The notes beneath the pieces are model-generated. The model saw nothing but the letters and a program-made list of their open reading frames with translations, did not search any database and had not been told where the DNA came from. DNA of 64,000 nucleotides, from positions 496,001-560,000 of the forward strand of contig NZ_JACXBP010000003.1 of the NCBI RefSeq assembly GCF_014773485.1. Direction: 5' to 3'. Shown in pieces: positions 1-9,416 of this stretch. This DNA is from Erwinia aphidicola (GTDB lineage: Bacteria > Pseudomonadota > Gammaproteobacteria > Enterobacterales > Enterobacteriaceae). Position 1 is the stretch's first letter, and each line of letters opens with the position of its first letter. The translations under genes and the position numbers were made by a program.

Positions 1-862
1 TCACCAGATAGACGATAATCATGGTCCAGAAATCTCCGGACAGCCCCCACTGGCCCAGCCCCACGCCAATCACCGGAATGGTGACCGCCATTGCCCCGAC
101 GTAGGGGATCAGCACCGAGATACCGACCAGCACGCCCATCAGCAGCGCATAGTTCATACCGATAGCGAGGAAGCCAATCCAGCTGGCGATGCCGACCACC
201 ACCATCTCCAGCACCTTGCCGCGAATGTAGTTCGACACCTGCTGGTTCATCTCAACCCATACCTGCCCGGCAAGACCGCGATTGCGCGGCAGCACGCGGC
301 GAATGGCGTCCAGCATCTGATCTTTGTCCTTCAGCAGGAAGAACACCATCAGCGGCACCAGCACCAGATAGATAGCCAGCGTCATCAGCCCAACCAGCGA
401 AGCCAGAGAATATTTCACCAGCTGGTCGCCCATGCCGCTCAGGCGGCTGCGCAGATTTTCCACCACAATATCGATAATGCCGACATCCATCAGCGTTGGG
501 AAACGCTCCGGCAGACGGGTAGCGAACTGATACAGCCGCGTCAGCATGGTCGGCATCTCATGGGCGAGGTTGATGCCCTGCTGCCAGGCGACCGGCACCA
601 CCACCAGCAGCAATATCAGGATCAGGGTGGCAAAGACGATCAGTACCAGCGTCACCGCCCAGGTACGCGAGCAGCCAAGCCGCTCTAGCCTGACCGTGGG
701 CCACTCCAGCAGGAAAGCCAATACGATTGCCACCAGCAGCGGCGCCAGCAGGCCATTAAAGAAAAACAGGATGCAGAAAGCAGCGATCAGGATCGCCAGC
801 AGCGCAATGGCCTGGGGATCGCTAAAACGGCGGCGATACCACTGCATTATAAGTTCCAGCAT
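1..862 (-). CDS. perM: PerM, AI-2E family (UPF0118) membrane protein, partial
   Basis: The first 287 residues are present and the C-terminus (about 65 residues by comparison with E. coli PerM, 353 aa) lies beyond base 1. The start ATG at 862 follows AAGGA at normal spacing. An early stretch of hydrophobic helices (AIALLAILIAAFCILFF, then a second helix ending before RLERLGCSR) and later TM segments fit the eight-helix AI-2E/PerM permease family. The substrate in E. coli is not settled. Identification also rests on position, next to bepA-yfgD-hda. In E. coli perM is directly beside bepA; here two extra genes and an ERIC element lie between them. Confidence 0.9.
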   Translation of the reverse strand, partial: MLELIMQWYRRRFSDPQAIALLAILIAAFCILFFFNGLLAPLLVAIVLAFLLEWPTVRLERLGCSRTWAVTLVLIVFATLILILLLVVVPVAWQQGINLAHEMPTMLTRLYQFATRLPERFPTLMDVGIIDIVVENLRSRLSGMGDQLVKYSLASLVGLMTLAIYLVLVPLMVFFLLKDKDQMLDAIRRVLPRNRGLAGQVWVEMNQQVSNYIRGKVLEMVVVGIASWIGFLAIGMNYALLMGVLVGISVLIPYVGAMAVTIPVIGVGLGQWGLSGDFWTMIIVYLV

Positions 863-951
863 GGTAAGTCCTTGCCTGAGAATGAGTGGGGGAAAGTGTA
901 CCTGAAACGCAGCGCCCCTGCAGTGTCGTCTGGGGCGCTGCGCGCGAACGC

Positions 952-2562
952 TTAATGCGGAAGGGGGTGTACAACAGCAGGCTGTTCGGTGCTGTTTTTT
1001 GCCACAATCACCTGATTGCGCCCGGCGTTTTTAGCCCGGTAAAGCGCATCATCAGCCTGCTTGAAGGTATACTCCATGGCGACGGCATTTTTCGCGGCCC
1101 AAAATGCCACTCCGACAGAAATGGTGATATGCCCGACCTGTTCCAGATTGAACCCTTCAATACGGCAGCGCACGCGCTCCGCGATCATCATGGCCACTTC
1201 GCGATCGGCGCCCGGCAGGATCATCAGAAACTCTTCGCCGCCGTTACGACAGATGACATCAGTCTGTCTGGCCCCCTGCTGCAACTGGCGCGCCACGGTT
1301 TTAATCACCGTATCGCCCGCATCATGACCAAAGGTGTCATTAACCCGCTTAAAGTAGTCGATATCCAGCGCCAGTACCGCGAACGACTGGCTGGTGGCCT
1401 GGAAGTATTCCAGCACCGCATTCAGGCCACGGCGATTCAGCAGTTCGGTCATCGGGTCGGTCTGCACTTCGCTTTTCAGTCGGCCGATTTTGTCCTGCAT
1501 CAGGGCGATCCCCGCCAGCATTGCCCGCTTAATCTGCGAGGCTTCGTAATACCAGGAGCGGATGCTGTTGATCTCTTTCGAAACGTTTTGCGTATCCATC
1601 TGGCTGGCTTTACGCGCCAGCTGCCACAGCGGTAGCGCAATGCGCTGGGCGAGGATCAGGGCCAGAATCAGCGTCAGCAGAGCAAACGGCACCGAATGTT
1701 TCAGCACCTGCAGCAGCAGGCTGTTGAGCGGCGCCAGCGTAGCCAGCGTCGGCTTGAGCGTGACGATGGTCCAGCCAGCGGTCGGGACGTTAGCGTAACC
1801 TGCCAGCATCGCTTCACCATTATCAGCGCTAACTTCCCTGTTGCCGTTGCTGGCTTTACTGCGCTGGTCATTGCTGATTAACGGGTTGATGGTTTTGCCG
1901 ACCATCTGACGGTCCTGGTGATACAGCACCTGATTTTTACCGTCGATGACGTACAGCGTTGAGCCATCACGATAGAACTGCTCACCGAGCAGCACGTTCA
2001 GAATGCTTTTTTTCTTCAGATAGATAGAGCCGCCAACATAGCCGAGATACGTGCCGGTTTTTGACCAGATTGGCCAGGAGACAAACACCAGCAGATTATT
2101 GGCAGCAGACATGCTCGGCTGGCTGATCAGCGGTTTGCGCTCGGCCAGCGCCTGTTTTGCCGCAGCCGAACTGAGGTGCATGCCCTTCAGCATCAGTGAT
2201 TCCGGCGAAATAGCGCGCACCCAGCCGTTAGCATCAACAATCACCACCGAGTTAAAGCTGTTGGTTTGCTCGCGCAGGCGATCCACTTCCTGCTGTAGCC
2301 TGTCGTCATCTTCCAGCCCGCTGCCCAGCACTTTAGCGCTGTAAGAGAGCTGTGATTGCGCCAGCTGGAAAAACACCTCGGTGGTCGACGCCAGCTTGGT
2401 GGCGTAAACCCGGTTGGCTTCCAGCGTATTACCGATCAGCACATCGCGCTGCACACGCCAGCTGGCGTACAGAGAATTGGCGAGAGTGATCACAATGCTG
2501 GCGACCGCCAGCAAGGTTATAAGCGTGCGCAAGTCCGTTTTGGGGCGGGTAAGCCTCAGCAT
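952..2562 (-). CDS. Membrane-bound diguanylate cyclase (Cache sensor + GGDEF)
   Basis: This 536-residue protein should make cyclic di-GMP from two GTP. A TM helix at about 13-33, an extracytoplasmic Cache-type sensor region (about 35-280) and a second TM helix (about 287-305) precede a linker and a GGDEF domain (about 365-525). The active-site signature is GGEEF at 441-445. RQTD at 432-435 lies exactly five residues upstream, so an allosteric inhibitory I-site is present and the enzyme is predicted active and product-inhibited. The start ATG has GGTGAG upstream. It has no counterpart between perM and bepA in E. coli. The sensed ligand is unknown. Confidence 0.9.
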   Translation of the reverse strand: MLRLTRPKTDLRTLITLLAVASIVITLANSLYASWRVQRDVLIGNTLEANRVYATKLASTTEVFFQLAQSQLSYSAKVLGSGLEDDDRLQQEVDRLREQTNSFNSVVIVDANGWVRAISPESLMLKGMHLSSAAAKQALAERKPLISQPSMSAANNLLVFVSWPIWSKTGTYLGYVGGSIYLKKKSILNVLLGEQFYRDGSTLYVIDGKNQVLYHQDRQMVGKTINPLISNDQRSKASNGNREVSADNGEAMLAGYANVPTAGWTIVTLKPTLATLAPLNSLLLQVLKHSVPFALLTLILALILAQRIALPLWQLARKASQMDTQNVSKEINSIRSWYYEASQIKRAMLAGIALMQDKIGRLKSEVQTDPMTELLNRRGLNAVLEYFQATSQSFAVLALDIDYFKRVNDTFGHDAGDTVIKTVARQLQQGARQTDVICRNGGEEFLMILPGADREVAMMIAERVRCRIEGFNLEQVGHITISVGVAFWAAKNAVAMEYTFKQADDALYRAKNAGRNQVIVAKNSTEQPAVVHPLPH

Positions 2563-2620
2563 GGACTCACCTCGGTGAGAAGCATCATCATCAGCGCCTT
2601 ATAATTTTTTATGCGCGTTG

Positions 2621-2745
2621 ATACCCAATAAATTTCATGTTGCAGGAAGGCGGCAAGTGAGGAGATCCCCGGGAGCTTACTCCAGTAAGTGACCGGGGTG
2701 AGCGAGTGCAGCCAACACACCTGCAGCGTGCAAGATGGAGGGTAT
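2621..2745. repeat. ERIC element (enterobacterial repetitive intergenic consensus)
   Basis: A 125-bp imperfect palindrome bounded by ATACCC and GGGTAT. Its core closely follows the ERIC consensus, including GAGCTTAC...GTAAGTGACCGGGGTGAGCG, and its length is close to the usual 127 bp. It sits between the diguanylate cyclase and dsrE-like genes. Short reading frames inside it are a by-product of the repeat. Confidence 0.93.
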
Positions 2746-2878
2746 GTTTAAAAGTGCGAGTTATGCCCTGGTAAAGCACCTGCCAATTGTACACCTCTCA
2801 GCCGTTTTGGGAATAATCTGACGCTATCAGGTCCAGGAAATATTTCACTTAAATCGAAAAAGGAATTTATCAGAAGAA

Positions 2879-2896
2879 GCGGGCCAGGTGGCCCGC
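2879..2896 (-). terminator. Probable terminator of the DsrE-like gene
   Basis: GCGGGCC/GGCCCGC hairpin with a 4-nt loop just past the stop codon of the minus-strand gene ending at 2906. A pyrimidine-rich, loosely U-rich tail (TTCTTCTGATAAATTCC) follows on the minus strand. The stem is perfect but the U-tract is weak. Confidence 0.5.
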
Positions 2897-2905
2897 AGCG
2901 CGGGG

Positions 2906-3508
2906 TTACATTGACAGGAAGGCGTAGCCCTGGTTTTCGAGGGTGGAAACGGTCGTCGGGCTGGAGAGCGCATGGGTAACGGATTTATCAATCCACTCGG
3001 GTTTATAGTGGTGGAAAGCCACGGACTGGTCGCACACCGATACGTCCACGCCCTTCTCGCGCAGCGCAGCAATCAGCTTCAGGTTCGGGTTATCCATACC
3101 GAACTGCTTATGATACTGCTCGTTGTTCAGCATTGCTGGCGTGCCGTCGCCGGTGACAGAAACCACAAACTTCAGTTTTTCTGCTGGAACGCCGGAAGCC
3201 ACGTACAGATTGACCACGCGCGCCACGCGCTCCAAACCGAGGTTCGGATCGTTCGGGCCGTTCTCCGCTTTGGTTATCTGGAAGACAATTTTATTGCTGT
3301 CGTTGACGTTCGGCTTGTAAGCCACGTTCGGCTCGTAGTGCATTTTGCCATAGCCTTCAATCGCTGGCGTCGACCAGAAACCCGCCGGGTCGCTGGCCGG
3401 ATCGGCACGACTGGCAATTTTATCGATCAGTTCAGGCGCTTTAGAAAAGCTGGCGCCGACAAAACCAGCTACAGCCGCAATCAGGACATAAGAAACCACA
3501 GGACGCAT
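2906..3508 (-). CDS. Exported DsrE-family protein
   Basis: A 200-residue protein with an N-terminal hydrophobic segment (VVSYVLIAAVAGFVGASF), suggesting export or membrane anchoring. The domain behind it resembles DsrE/DsrF-like folds: VFQITKAENGPNDPNLGLERVARVVNLY-type first strand and helix, then a KLKFVVSVTGDGTPAML strand, with a lone Cys in DVSVCDQS. Such proteins are linked to sulfur transfer or are of unknown role, so the function here is open. I chose ATG 3508, with GGAGAAG eight bases upstream, over an in-frame GTG two codons earlier. It is monocistronic between the ERIC element and bepA. Confidence 0.75.
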   Translation of the reverse strand: MRPVVSYVLIAAVAGFVGASFSKAPELIDKIASRADPASDPAGFWSTPAIEGYGKMHYEPNVAYKPNVNDSNKIVFQITKAENGPNDPNLGLERVARVVNLYVASGVPAEKLKFVVSVTGDGTPAMLNNEQYHKQFGMDNPNLKLIAALREKGVDVSVCDQSVAFHHYKPEWIDKSVTHALSSPTTVSTLENQGYAFLSM

Positions 3509-4213
3509 AACCACTTCTCCGTAAGAGCACAGTAATGAGTGAGATATAACACAGGCTTTAGGGAAAGCTTTACCGGCTATTTTTCGCCTGGTGGCTTATT
3601 AGTTTCATATTGAAATAATATGTATTCACTACTGTATAGCTAAAATGACCAATGGGCATTGGGGTCCGATTTCGAACAAGCCCAGCGAAATCCGCAGGGT
3701 CAAGGCATGCATCTAGCGTCGTAATCCGCAGGGTCACGGCATGTTGCGAGCGTTTAGAAAGCTTCACGCCCACCTGAGCCATTCCGGTATTTTTATCACT
3801 GGACCTGATTATTTATTCGCCTGTGATTTCAAGTGAAATTTAGCTTAAGTATCAGAAGATCTCGCGGCAACCGTCTCGGGCAATTTTTCAGAGTAACTCC
3901 TATCAAACGGCATGCCACCATCAGTAAATTTGAATAAATTTACCTAACTTTAAACAAAGAGGGGCAATGCCCCGATAACTTCTCTAACGCCAGCAGTCGA
4001 TTAGTGCTGCGGCTGGCTATCCGCTGCGTTCAGTTTTTTACCGCAAAATCCCACCCTGCGCGCCCCGGCAGGTGCAACAGCGGTAATTAAGGCATTTCAT
4101 TCCCCACGGGCACTGGTTAAGATGGCTTCTTAGTGTGGCTATCTTATGCCCGCAGAAGAACATTTCGGCACTTTGCCGGTCAAAATCTGGACTTCCTTGT
4201 TAGGGATTGCGAT
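3509..4213. other. Intergenic region with a 21-bp direct repeat, no convincing gene
   Basis: About 700 bases between divergent dsrE-like and bepA. It holds a 21-bp direct repeat (3689-3709 and 3723-3743, one mismatch; unit AATCCGCAGGGTCA(A/C)GGCATG) and a small GGGGC/GCCCC hairpin at 3961-3973. The only longer frame (3570-3782, minus) runs through the repeats, lacks an SD and matches nothing I recognise. The bepA promoter must lie near its right end. Confidence 0.5.
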
Positions 4214-5677
4214 ATGTTAATCCGATTCAACCGAGGCCTGCTGGCTTCCCTGATAGTGACGCTGCTCGCAGCCCAGACGCTGCCAGCACGTGCGGACGTG
4301 AGCGATAATCTACCGGATATTGGCACCACCGCGGGCGGAACCCTGTCGATTAATCAGGAACTGGCAATGGGCGATTTCTACGTGCGCCAGCTGCGCGCCA
4401 GTGCGCCAATCATCAATGACCCGCTGTTAAATCAGTATATTAACGGCCTCGGCCAGCGCCTGGTGTCCCATGCCTGGTCGGTCAAAACCCCGTTCCATTT
4501 CTTCCTGATCCGTAATGATGAAATTAACGCCTTCGCCTTCTTCGGCGGCAATGTGGTGCTGCACTCCGCGCTGTTCCGCTACGCCGATAATGAAAGCCAG
4601 CTGGCTTCGGTAATGGCGCACGAAATCTCGCACGTGACCCAGCGCCATCTGGCGCGTGCGATGGAAGATCAGCAGCGCAACGCCCCGCTTACCTGGGTGG
4701 GTGCGCTGGGTTCAATTCTGCTGGCGATGGCCAGCCCGCAGGCCGGAATGGCGGCGCTGACCGGCACGCTGGCCGGAACACAGCAGGGGATGATCAGCTT
4801 TACCCAGCAGAACGAACAGGAAGCCGACCGTATTGGCATTCAGGTGCTTCAGCGCTCCGGATTTGACCCGGAAGCCATGCCAAACTTTCTGCAAAAGCTG
4901 GCGGATGAGTCGCGCTTCGCCTCCAAACCACCGGAAATACTGCTGACGCACCCGCTGCCCGACAGCCGCCTCGCCGATGCGCGCAACCGTGCCAATCAGA
5001 TGAAGCCGGTGGTGGTGCAATCCTCACAGGATTTCTATATGGCAAAAGTCAGGGCGCTGGGCATGTTCTCCACCGGGCAGAACCAGCTAAATGACGATCT
5101 GCTGATCCCACTGTCGCACGGCAACAGCCGTGAACAGGCCGCTGCGCATTATGGTAAAGCCGTGCTGTTGCTGGGCGAGAATAAATTTGCCGAAGCGCGC
5201 AATATCATCACCCCGCTGCTGGCAAAGCAGCCGGATAACGTCTGGTATCTCGATATCATGACCGACATTGATATCGGGCTGAAACAGCCGCAGCAGGCCA
5301 TTAACCGCCTGCTGGCGGTGAAAGGCGTCAATACGATCCCGGTATTGCAAATCAACCTGGCGAACGCCTATGTCGAAGCGAAACAGCCGGCTAATGCCAG
5401 CAAAGTACTGTACCGCTACACCTGGGCAAATAAGGACGATCCTAACGGCTGGGACCTGCTGGCTCAGGCTTCTGCCGCGCAGGGTCTGAGCGATGAAGAG
5501 CAGGCCGCGCGCGCCGAGAGCCTGGCGCTGGCCGGCCAGCTCGACCAGGCGATCCGCAGCCTGAGCAGCGCCAGCGCCGCCGTGCCGCTTGGCAGCCTGA
5601 AACAGGCGCGTTACGACGCCCGTATCGATCAGCTGCGCCATTTACAGGAACGTTTCCGCCAGTATCAGAAATCATAA
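4214..5677 (+). CDS. bepA: BepA, periplasmic M48 metalloprotease/chaperone
   Basis: A 487-residue precursor, the same length as E. coli BepA (YfgC). Signal peptide about 1-27 (ends LPARAD). The zinc site is HEISH at 136-140, the same numbering as E. coli, and EQEAD supplies the downstream Glu ligand. The C-terminal half is TPR-like. BepA assists LptD maturation in the outer membrane and degrades stalled LptD and BamA. I chose ATG 4214 rather than the upstream frame start because it begins the signal peptide and reproduces the family length. yfgD follows after 11 bases, so the two are probably co-transcribed. Confidence 0.97.
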   Translation: MLIRFNRGLLASLIVTLLAAQTLPARADVSDNLPDIGTTAGGTLSINQELAMGDFYVRQLRASAPIINDPLLNQYINGLGQRLVSHAWSVKTPFHFFLIRNDEINAFAFFGGNVVLHSALFRYADNESQLASVMAHEISHVTQRHLARAMEDQQRNAPLTWVGALGSILLAMASPQAGMAALTGTLAGTQQGMISFTQQNEQEADRIGIQVLQRSGFDPEAMPNFLQKLADESRFASKPPEILLTHPLPDSRLADARNRANQMKPVVVQSSQDFYMAKVRALGMFSTGQNQLNDDLLIPLSHGNSREQAAAHYGKAVLLLGENKFAEARNIITPLLAKQPDNVWYLDIMTDIDIGLKQPQQAINRLLAVKGVNTIPVLQINLANAYVEAKQPANASKVLYRYTWANKDDPNGWDLLAQASAAQGLSDEEQAARAESLALAGQLDQAIRSLSSASAAVPLGSLKQARYDARIDQLRHLQERFRQYQKS

Positions 5678-5688
5678 GGAGAGGATGA

Positions 5689-6057
5689 ATGGCTGAAGTA
5701 AAGATTTACCACAATCCACGCTGCTCCAAAAGCCGCGAAACCCTGGCGCTGCTGCAGGCGCACGGCATTGAACCCGAAGTGATCCTCTACCTGGAGACGC
5801 CACCGGATAGCGCCACGCTGCAAGCGCTCCTGCAGCAGCTGGGTTTCAGCAGCGCACGCCAGCTCATGCGTCATAAAGAGGAAGCTTATAAAGCGGCCGG
5901 ACTCGGGGATACAAGCCTGAGCGAGCAGCAGCTGCTGGCGGCGATGGTGGCAGAACCGAAGCTGATTGAGCGGCCAATTGTGGTGGCCAATGGCCAGGCG
6001 CGCATCGGCCGCCCGCCTGAGCAGGTGCTGGAGATTTTATTGCGTTCTAAAGGCTGA
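5689..6057 (+). CDS. arsC: ArsC-family thioredoxin-fold oxidoreductase YfgD
   Basis: A 122-residue ArsC/Spx-type protein. It opens with [15 protein letters not shown], carrying the single active-site Cys of glutaredoxin-dependent arsenate reductases, and ends with RPIVV...[11 protein letters not shown], the conserved arsenate-site Arg region. No ars operon (arsR, arsB) is nearby and it sits in the bepA operon as in E. coli, so it is the chromosomal yfgD type; real arsenate reductase activity is uncertain. Its last 11 bases overlap the 3' end of convergent hda. Confidence 0.92.
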   Translation: MAEVKIYHNPRCSKSRETLALLQAHGIEPEVILYLETPPDSATLQALLQQLGFSSARQLMRHKEEAYKAAGLGDTSLSEQQLLAAMVAEPKLIERPIVVANGQARIGRPPEQVLEILLRSKG

Positions 6058-6754
6058 GGGCTTCTTTAACAAACGGGATGGTCAGCTTGCGCTGAGCGCT
6101 GATTGATGCGCGATCCAGCTGATCGAGCGTCAAAAACAGCGTGCGCATCTCACGATCGAGACGTTTAAGCAGGAAGCGGCCAACGTCTTCCGGCAGTTCG
6201 AATCCGCGCAGGCGGGCACGCAGCTGTAGCGCCTGCAGCTTATCTTCGTCGGAGAGCGGCTGCAGTTTATAGATCTGGCCCCAGTCGAGGCGCGAAGCCA
6301 GATCGGCCAGCTTGAGGTTAAGCTGGCGCGGTGGGCGATCCCCAGTGATCAGCAGCCGGGTTTTTCCGGTTTCCAGAATACGGTTATACAGGTCGAAGAT
6401 CGCCATCTCCCAGGGTTCATCCCCGGCAATGCACTCAATATTATCGATGCAGATCAGCGCCAGCTGCTCCATGCCGTCCAGCACTTCCGGCACAAACCAG
6501 GTGCGCTTATCCAGCGGCACATAGCCCACCGCTTCGCCTTTGGCCGACAGTTCCGCGCAGGCCGCGTGCAGCAGATGGCTGCGCCCGCCACCTTCACGTG
6601 ACCAGAAATAGAAGTAGCTACCGTGTTCCTGATGCAGAGCGCCCTGCAGCGCAGCCAGCAGCGACGGATTTTCCCCCGGCCAGAAGCTGGCGAAGGTTTC
6701 GTCGTCGGGCAGGTAAAGTGGCAATGAAAGCTGTGCCGGCGTGTTCAGAATCAC
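6047..6754 (-). CDS. hda: Hda, DnaA-inactivating AAA+ protein
   Basis: Hda loads on the beta clamp and stimulates ATP hydrolysis by DnaA (RIDA). The N-terminal clamp-binding motif QLSLPLYLP is followed by an AAA+ domain, with GRSHLLHA in the P-loop position and ICIDNIE as Walker B. It is nearly identical to E. coli Hda. The coordinates use an in-frame GTG at 6754. That GTG lies inside the Shine-Dalgarno TGAGGTGA, and the more likely native start is CTG at 6748-6746 (product [10 protein letters not shown]...), matching the CUG start reported for E. coli. Monocistronic here; in E. coli it adjoins uraA. Confidence 0.95.
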   Translation of the reverse strand: MILNTPAQLSLPLYLPDDETFASFWPGENPSLLAALQGALHQEHGSYFYFWSREGGGRSHLLHAACAELSAKGEAVGYVPLDKRTWFVPEVLDGMEQLALICIDNIECIAGDEPWEMAIFDLYNRILETGKTRLLITGDRPPRQLNLKLADLASRLDWGQIYKLQPLSDEDKLQALQLRARLRGFELPEDVGRFLLKRLDREMRTLFLTLDQLDRASISAQRKLTIPFVKEALSL

Positions 6755-6953
6755 CTCAGGGTTTAGCAGGCAGAAATCGCCAAAAATTCTAACACAACTC
6801 GGTCAGGATCATGAAACGCTTAGCGGTAAGCGATCGTCGCGGATCGTCACAATACGCAGCAAAAAGTGCGATTAGCGCTTACTGGATAGCATAATGGTTT
6901 AAAAATCATTAGCCTTGGGCCAGTTTTTTTATTCAATAACATGGAGTCGTTAT

Positions 6954-8015
6954 ATGCCGGTCACCCGCAAAATTCGCCTGAGTATCCTCACTGCCGGCCT
7001 GTTAGCCTGTCTCGCAAGCCAGGCCACCGAGCTGCAGCACTGGCCGCAGCCGCAGGCGGAAAAACTGAATCAGCTGATCGAACAGCATCGTAACAAAGGC
7101 AACTATGCGGTGTTCGATATGGATAACACCACCTATAAGAACGATCTGGAAGAGGCGTTAATACCGTGGCTGGAGAATCAGAAACTGCTGACGCGGGAGA
7201 CGCTCGATCCTGCGCTTAAGCTGATCCCTTTCAACGACCTGCCGGGCAAACCCGAGAGCCTTTACAGCTATTATCACCGCCTTTGTCATATTGATGAGCT
7301 GATTTGCTATCCCTGGGCAGCACAGATTTTTTCCGGTTTTACTTTGCAGCAGCTGAAGCAGCAGGTGGATGCCATGCTGGCGCAGCAGGAGGCTATCCCG
7401 GCCTCCCTGAATCAGGATGGTCAGCAGGTCATTACGGCGGTAGAGCCGCCGAGAATGCTGCGCGGAATGCAGGAGCTTTTTGCCAAACTGCAGGAGAACG
7501 GTATCCGCGTGTATATCATGAGCGCCGCACATGAGGAGTTGGCGCGCATGGTGGCCAGCGACCCTCACTATGGCTATAACGTCAAAGCGGAAAATGTATT
7601 AGGTATTAATACCCTGCTAAGAAATACCGTCACTGGCGAACTCACGACCGCACGCAAACAGATCCGCGAGGGCCGCTATCGGCCCGAACAGAATCAGCAG
7701 TTGCAGATGACCTCCTATCTGATGAACCCAATGACCTGGTATGAAGGTAAAGCGGGCAGCATGCTGGCGTACATCGATCAGTGGCGCAAACCGATTCTGG
7801 TTGGCGGAGACACCCTCTATTCGGATACTTACATGCTGCTCAACAGCACTGATGTGGCCAGCGGCGGGCAGCGACTGTGGATTAGCCGCAGTGACAATAC
7901 GCGTAAAAAGCTTGATGGGCTGATTAAAAAGATGGTCAGTGAGCAACAGCAGGCAGGGGTAACCCCTGATGCCGATAAAAACTGGATAGTGGTGCAGCAG
8001 CAGCGGCTGGAATAG
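6954..8015 (+). CDS. Periplasmic HAD-family phosphatase, phosphorylcholine phosphatase-like
   Basis: A 353-residue protein with a signal peptide (about 1-23, LLACLASQA). The HAD motif I is FDMDNTT at 54-60, the form seen in Pseudomonas PchP phosphorylcholine phosphatase; motif II is YIMSAAH and motif IV-like [12 protein letters not shown]. It therefore probably releases phosphate from a small phosphomonoester in the periplasm; phosphorylcholine is a family-based guess. ATG 6954 has GGAG seven bases upstream, and the longer frame start at 6915 lacks one. It lies between hda and uraA, where E. coli has no gene, and convergent with uraA. Confidence 0.8.
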   Translation: MPVTRKIRLSILTAGLLACLASQATELQHWPQPQAEKLNQLIEQHRNKGNYAVFDMDNTTYKNDLEEALIPWLENQKLLTRETLDPALKLIPFNDLPGKPESLYSYYHRLCHIDELICYPWAAQIFSGFTLQQLKQQVDAMLAQQEAIPASLNQDGQQVITAVEPPRMLRGMQELFAKLQENGIRVYIMSAAHEELARMVASDPHYGYNVKAENVLGINTLLRNTVTGELTTARKQIREGRYRPEQNQQLQMTSYLMNPMTWYEGKAGSMLAYIDQWRKPILVGGDTLYSDTYMLLNSTDVASGGQRLWISRSDNTRKKLDGLIKKMVSEQQQAGVTPDADKNWIVVQQQRLE

Positions 8016-8025
8016 TCATTACGTT

Positions 8026-8050
8026 AAGGGCGAGCATAAAGCTCGCCCTT
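8026..8050. terminator. Hairpin between convergent genes; member of the 3'-end hairpin set
   Basis: A perfect 10-bp stem AAGGGCGAGC/GCTCGCCCTT with loop ATAAA, 10 bases after the HAD gene stop and 8 bases past the uraA stop on the other strand. There is no U-run on either side, so it may act as a 3'-end stabiliser rather than a strong intrinsic terminator. Confidence 0.6.
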
Positions 8051-8058
8051 ACAATCCC

Positions 8059-9348
8059 TTACTTACCGTCCGTGCGTTCGTCCGGCACGTCGATCACCTC
8101 TTCTTCGCGGCTGCACAGGCTGATAACTTTGAAGATCAGGCTAAGCCCAACGCCCACTACGGTCGCCAGCGCCATGCCTTTCAGCTCAGCCGCGCCAATA
8201 TGCACCTTCGCCCCGCTTACGCCGATAATCAGGATCACCGAGGTGAGGATCAGGTTCTGCGCTTTGTTGTAATCCACTTTCGATTCAATCAGTACGCGAA
8301 TACCGGAAGCGCCAATCACCCCATACAGCAGCAGCGAAACGCCGCCCATCACCGGCACCGGGATCGCCTGAATCGCCGCCGCCAGCTTGCCGACGCAGGA
8401 GAGCAGGATCGCCAGTATCGCCGCGCCGCCGATCACCCAGGTGCTGTATACGCGGGTGATCGCCATCACGCCAATATTCTCGCCGTAGGTGGTATTCGGC
8501 GTGGAGCCGAAGAAGCCGGAGAAAATGGTCGAGACGCCGTTGGCAAACATCGAACGATGCAGGCCCGGATCTTTCAGCAGATCTTTTTTCACGATGTTGG
8601 CCGTCACCACCAGGTGACCGATATGCTCGGCAATCACCACCAGCGCCGCTGGCAGGATGGTAAAGATGGCATACCACTCAAAGCGCGGGGTGTAGAAAGT
8701 CGGCAGCGCAAACCAGTGGGCTTCGCGCACCGGCGTCCAGTCGACGATACCCATGCCCCAGGAGAGCGCGTAACCGACCAGCACGCCGATCAGAATCGGG
8801 ATAATCGCCATAAAGCCGCGGAACATCACCGAACCGAAGATAGTTACGCCCAGCGTCACCATCGAAATAATCACGGTTTTACTGTCGGGTGAAGTGCCAT
8901 CCGCCGGCAGCAGACCGGCCATATTTGCCGCCACGCCCGCCAGTTCCAGCCCGATAACCGCGACAATCGCCCCCATCGCTGCCGGCGGAAACATCACGTC
9001 CAGCCAGCCGGTACCGGCCTTTTTGACAATCAGCGCCACCAGGCAGAACAGCACGCCGCACATGATAAAACCGCCCAGCGCCACTTCATAACCCAGCGGC
9101 AGCAGCAGCAGCACCGGGGAGATAAAGGCGAAGCTGGAACCGAGGTAGGCCGGGATTTTGCCTTTACAGATAAACAGATACAGCAGCGTACCGATACCGT
9201 TGAACAACAGTACCGTGGCCGGATTGATGTGGAACAGGATCGGCACCAGCACGGTGGCACCGAACATGGCGAACAGGTGCTGGAAGCTGAGTGGAATGGT
9301 TTGCAGCAGCGGTGGCCGCTCGCTTACGCCAATTGCGCGACGCGTCAT
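8059..9348 (-). CDS. uraA: UraA, uracil:proton symporter
   Basis: A 429-residue inner-membrane NCS2 carrier that imports uracil. The N-terminal segment PPLLQTIPLSFQHLFAMFGATVLVP is the family signature, and VIAEHIGHL carries the uracil-binding Glu. Length and sequence match E. coli UraA (429 aa). It follows upp on the same strand with 170 bases between. That gap contains a terminator-like hairpin and palindromes, so uraA is probably expressed by read-through from upp. Together the pair imports uracil and traps it as UMP. Confidence 0.97.
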   Translation of the reverse strand: MTRRAIGVSERPPLLQTIPLSFQHLFAMFGATVLVPILFHINPATVLLFNGIGTLLYLFICKGKIPAYLGSSFAFISPVLLLLPLGYEVALGGFIMCGVLFCLVALIVKKAGTGWLDVMFPPAAMGAIVAVIGLELAGVAANMAGLLPADGTSPDSKTVIISMVTLGVTIFGSVMFRGFMAIIPILIGVLVGYALSWGMGIVDWTPVREAHWFALPTFYTPRFEWYAIFTILPAALVVIAEHIGHLVVTANIVKKDLLKDPGLHRSMFANGVSTIFSGFFGSTPNTTYGENIGVMAITRVYSTWVIGGAAILAILLSCVGKLAAAIQAIPVPVMGGVSLLLYGVIGASGIRVLIESKVDYNKAQNLILTSVILIIGVSGAKVHIGAAELKGMALATVVGVGLSLIFKVISLCSREEEVIDVPDERTDGK

Positions 9349-9385
9349 GATGTTGTTACCCCTTGAGTTTGCCTTTGCTATAAAA

Positions 9386-9407
9386 AAACCGACTCTGCGG
9401 TCGGTTT
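9386..9407 (-). terminator. Terminator/attenuator in the upp-uraA gap
   Basis: AAACCGAC/GTCGGTTT stem with a 6-nt loop; a run of seven A on the + strand gives a U-run after the stem on the minus strand. It lies 37 bases before the uraA start, so read-through here would set uraA level relative to upp. Confidence 0.7.
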
Positions 9408-9416
9408 AACGCTTTC

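Noticed and set aside
2609..2794. 61-codon minus-strand frame
   Set aside because: It runs through the ERIC element and reflects the repeat, not a gene.
3570..3782. 70-codon minus-strand frame
   Set aside because: It crosses the 21-bp direct repeats, lacks a convincing SD and resembles no family I know.
8200..8892. 230-codon plus-strand frame antisense to uraA
   Set aside because: uraA is unmistakable on the other strand; His/Arg/Asp-rich shadow translation.
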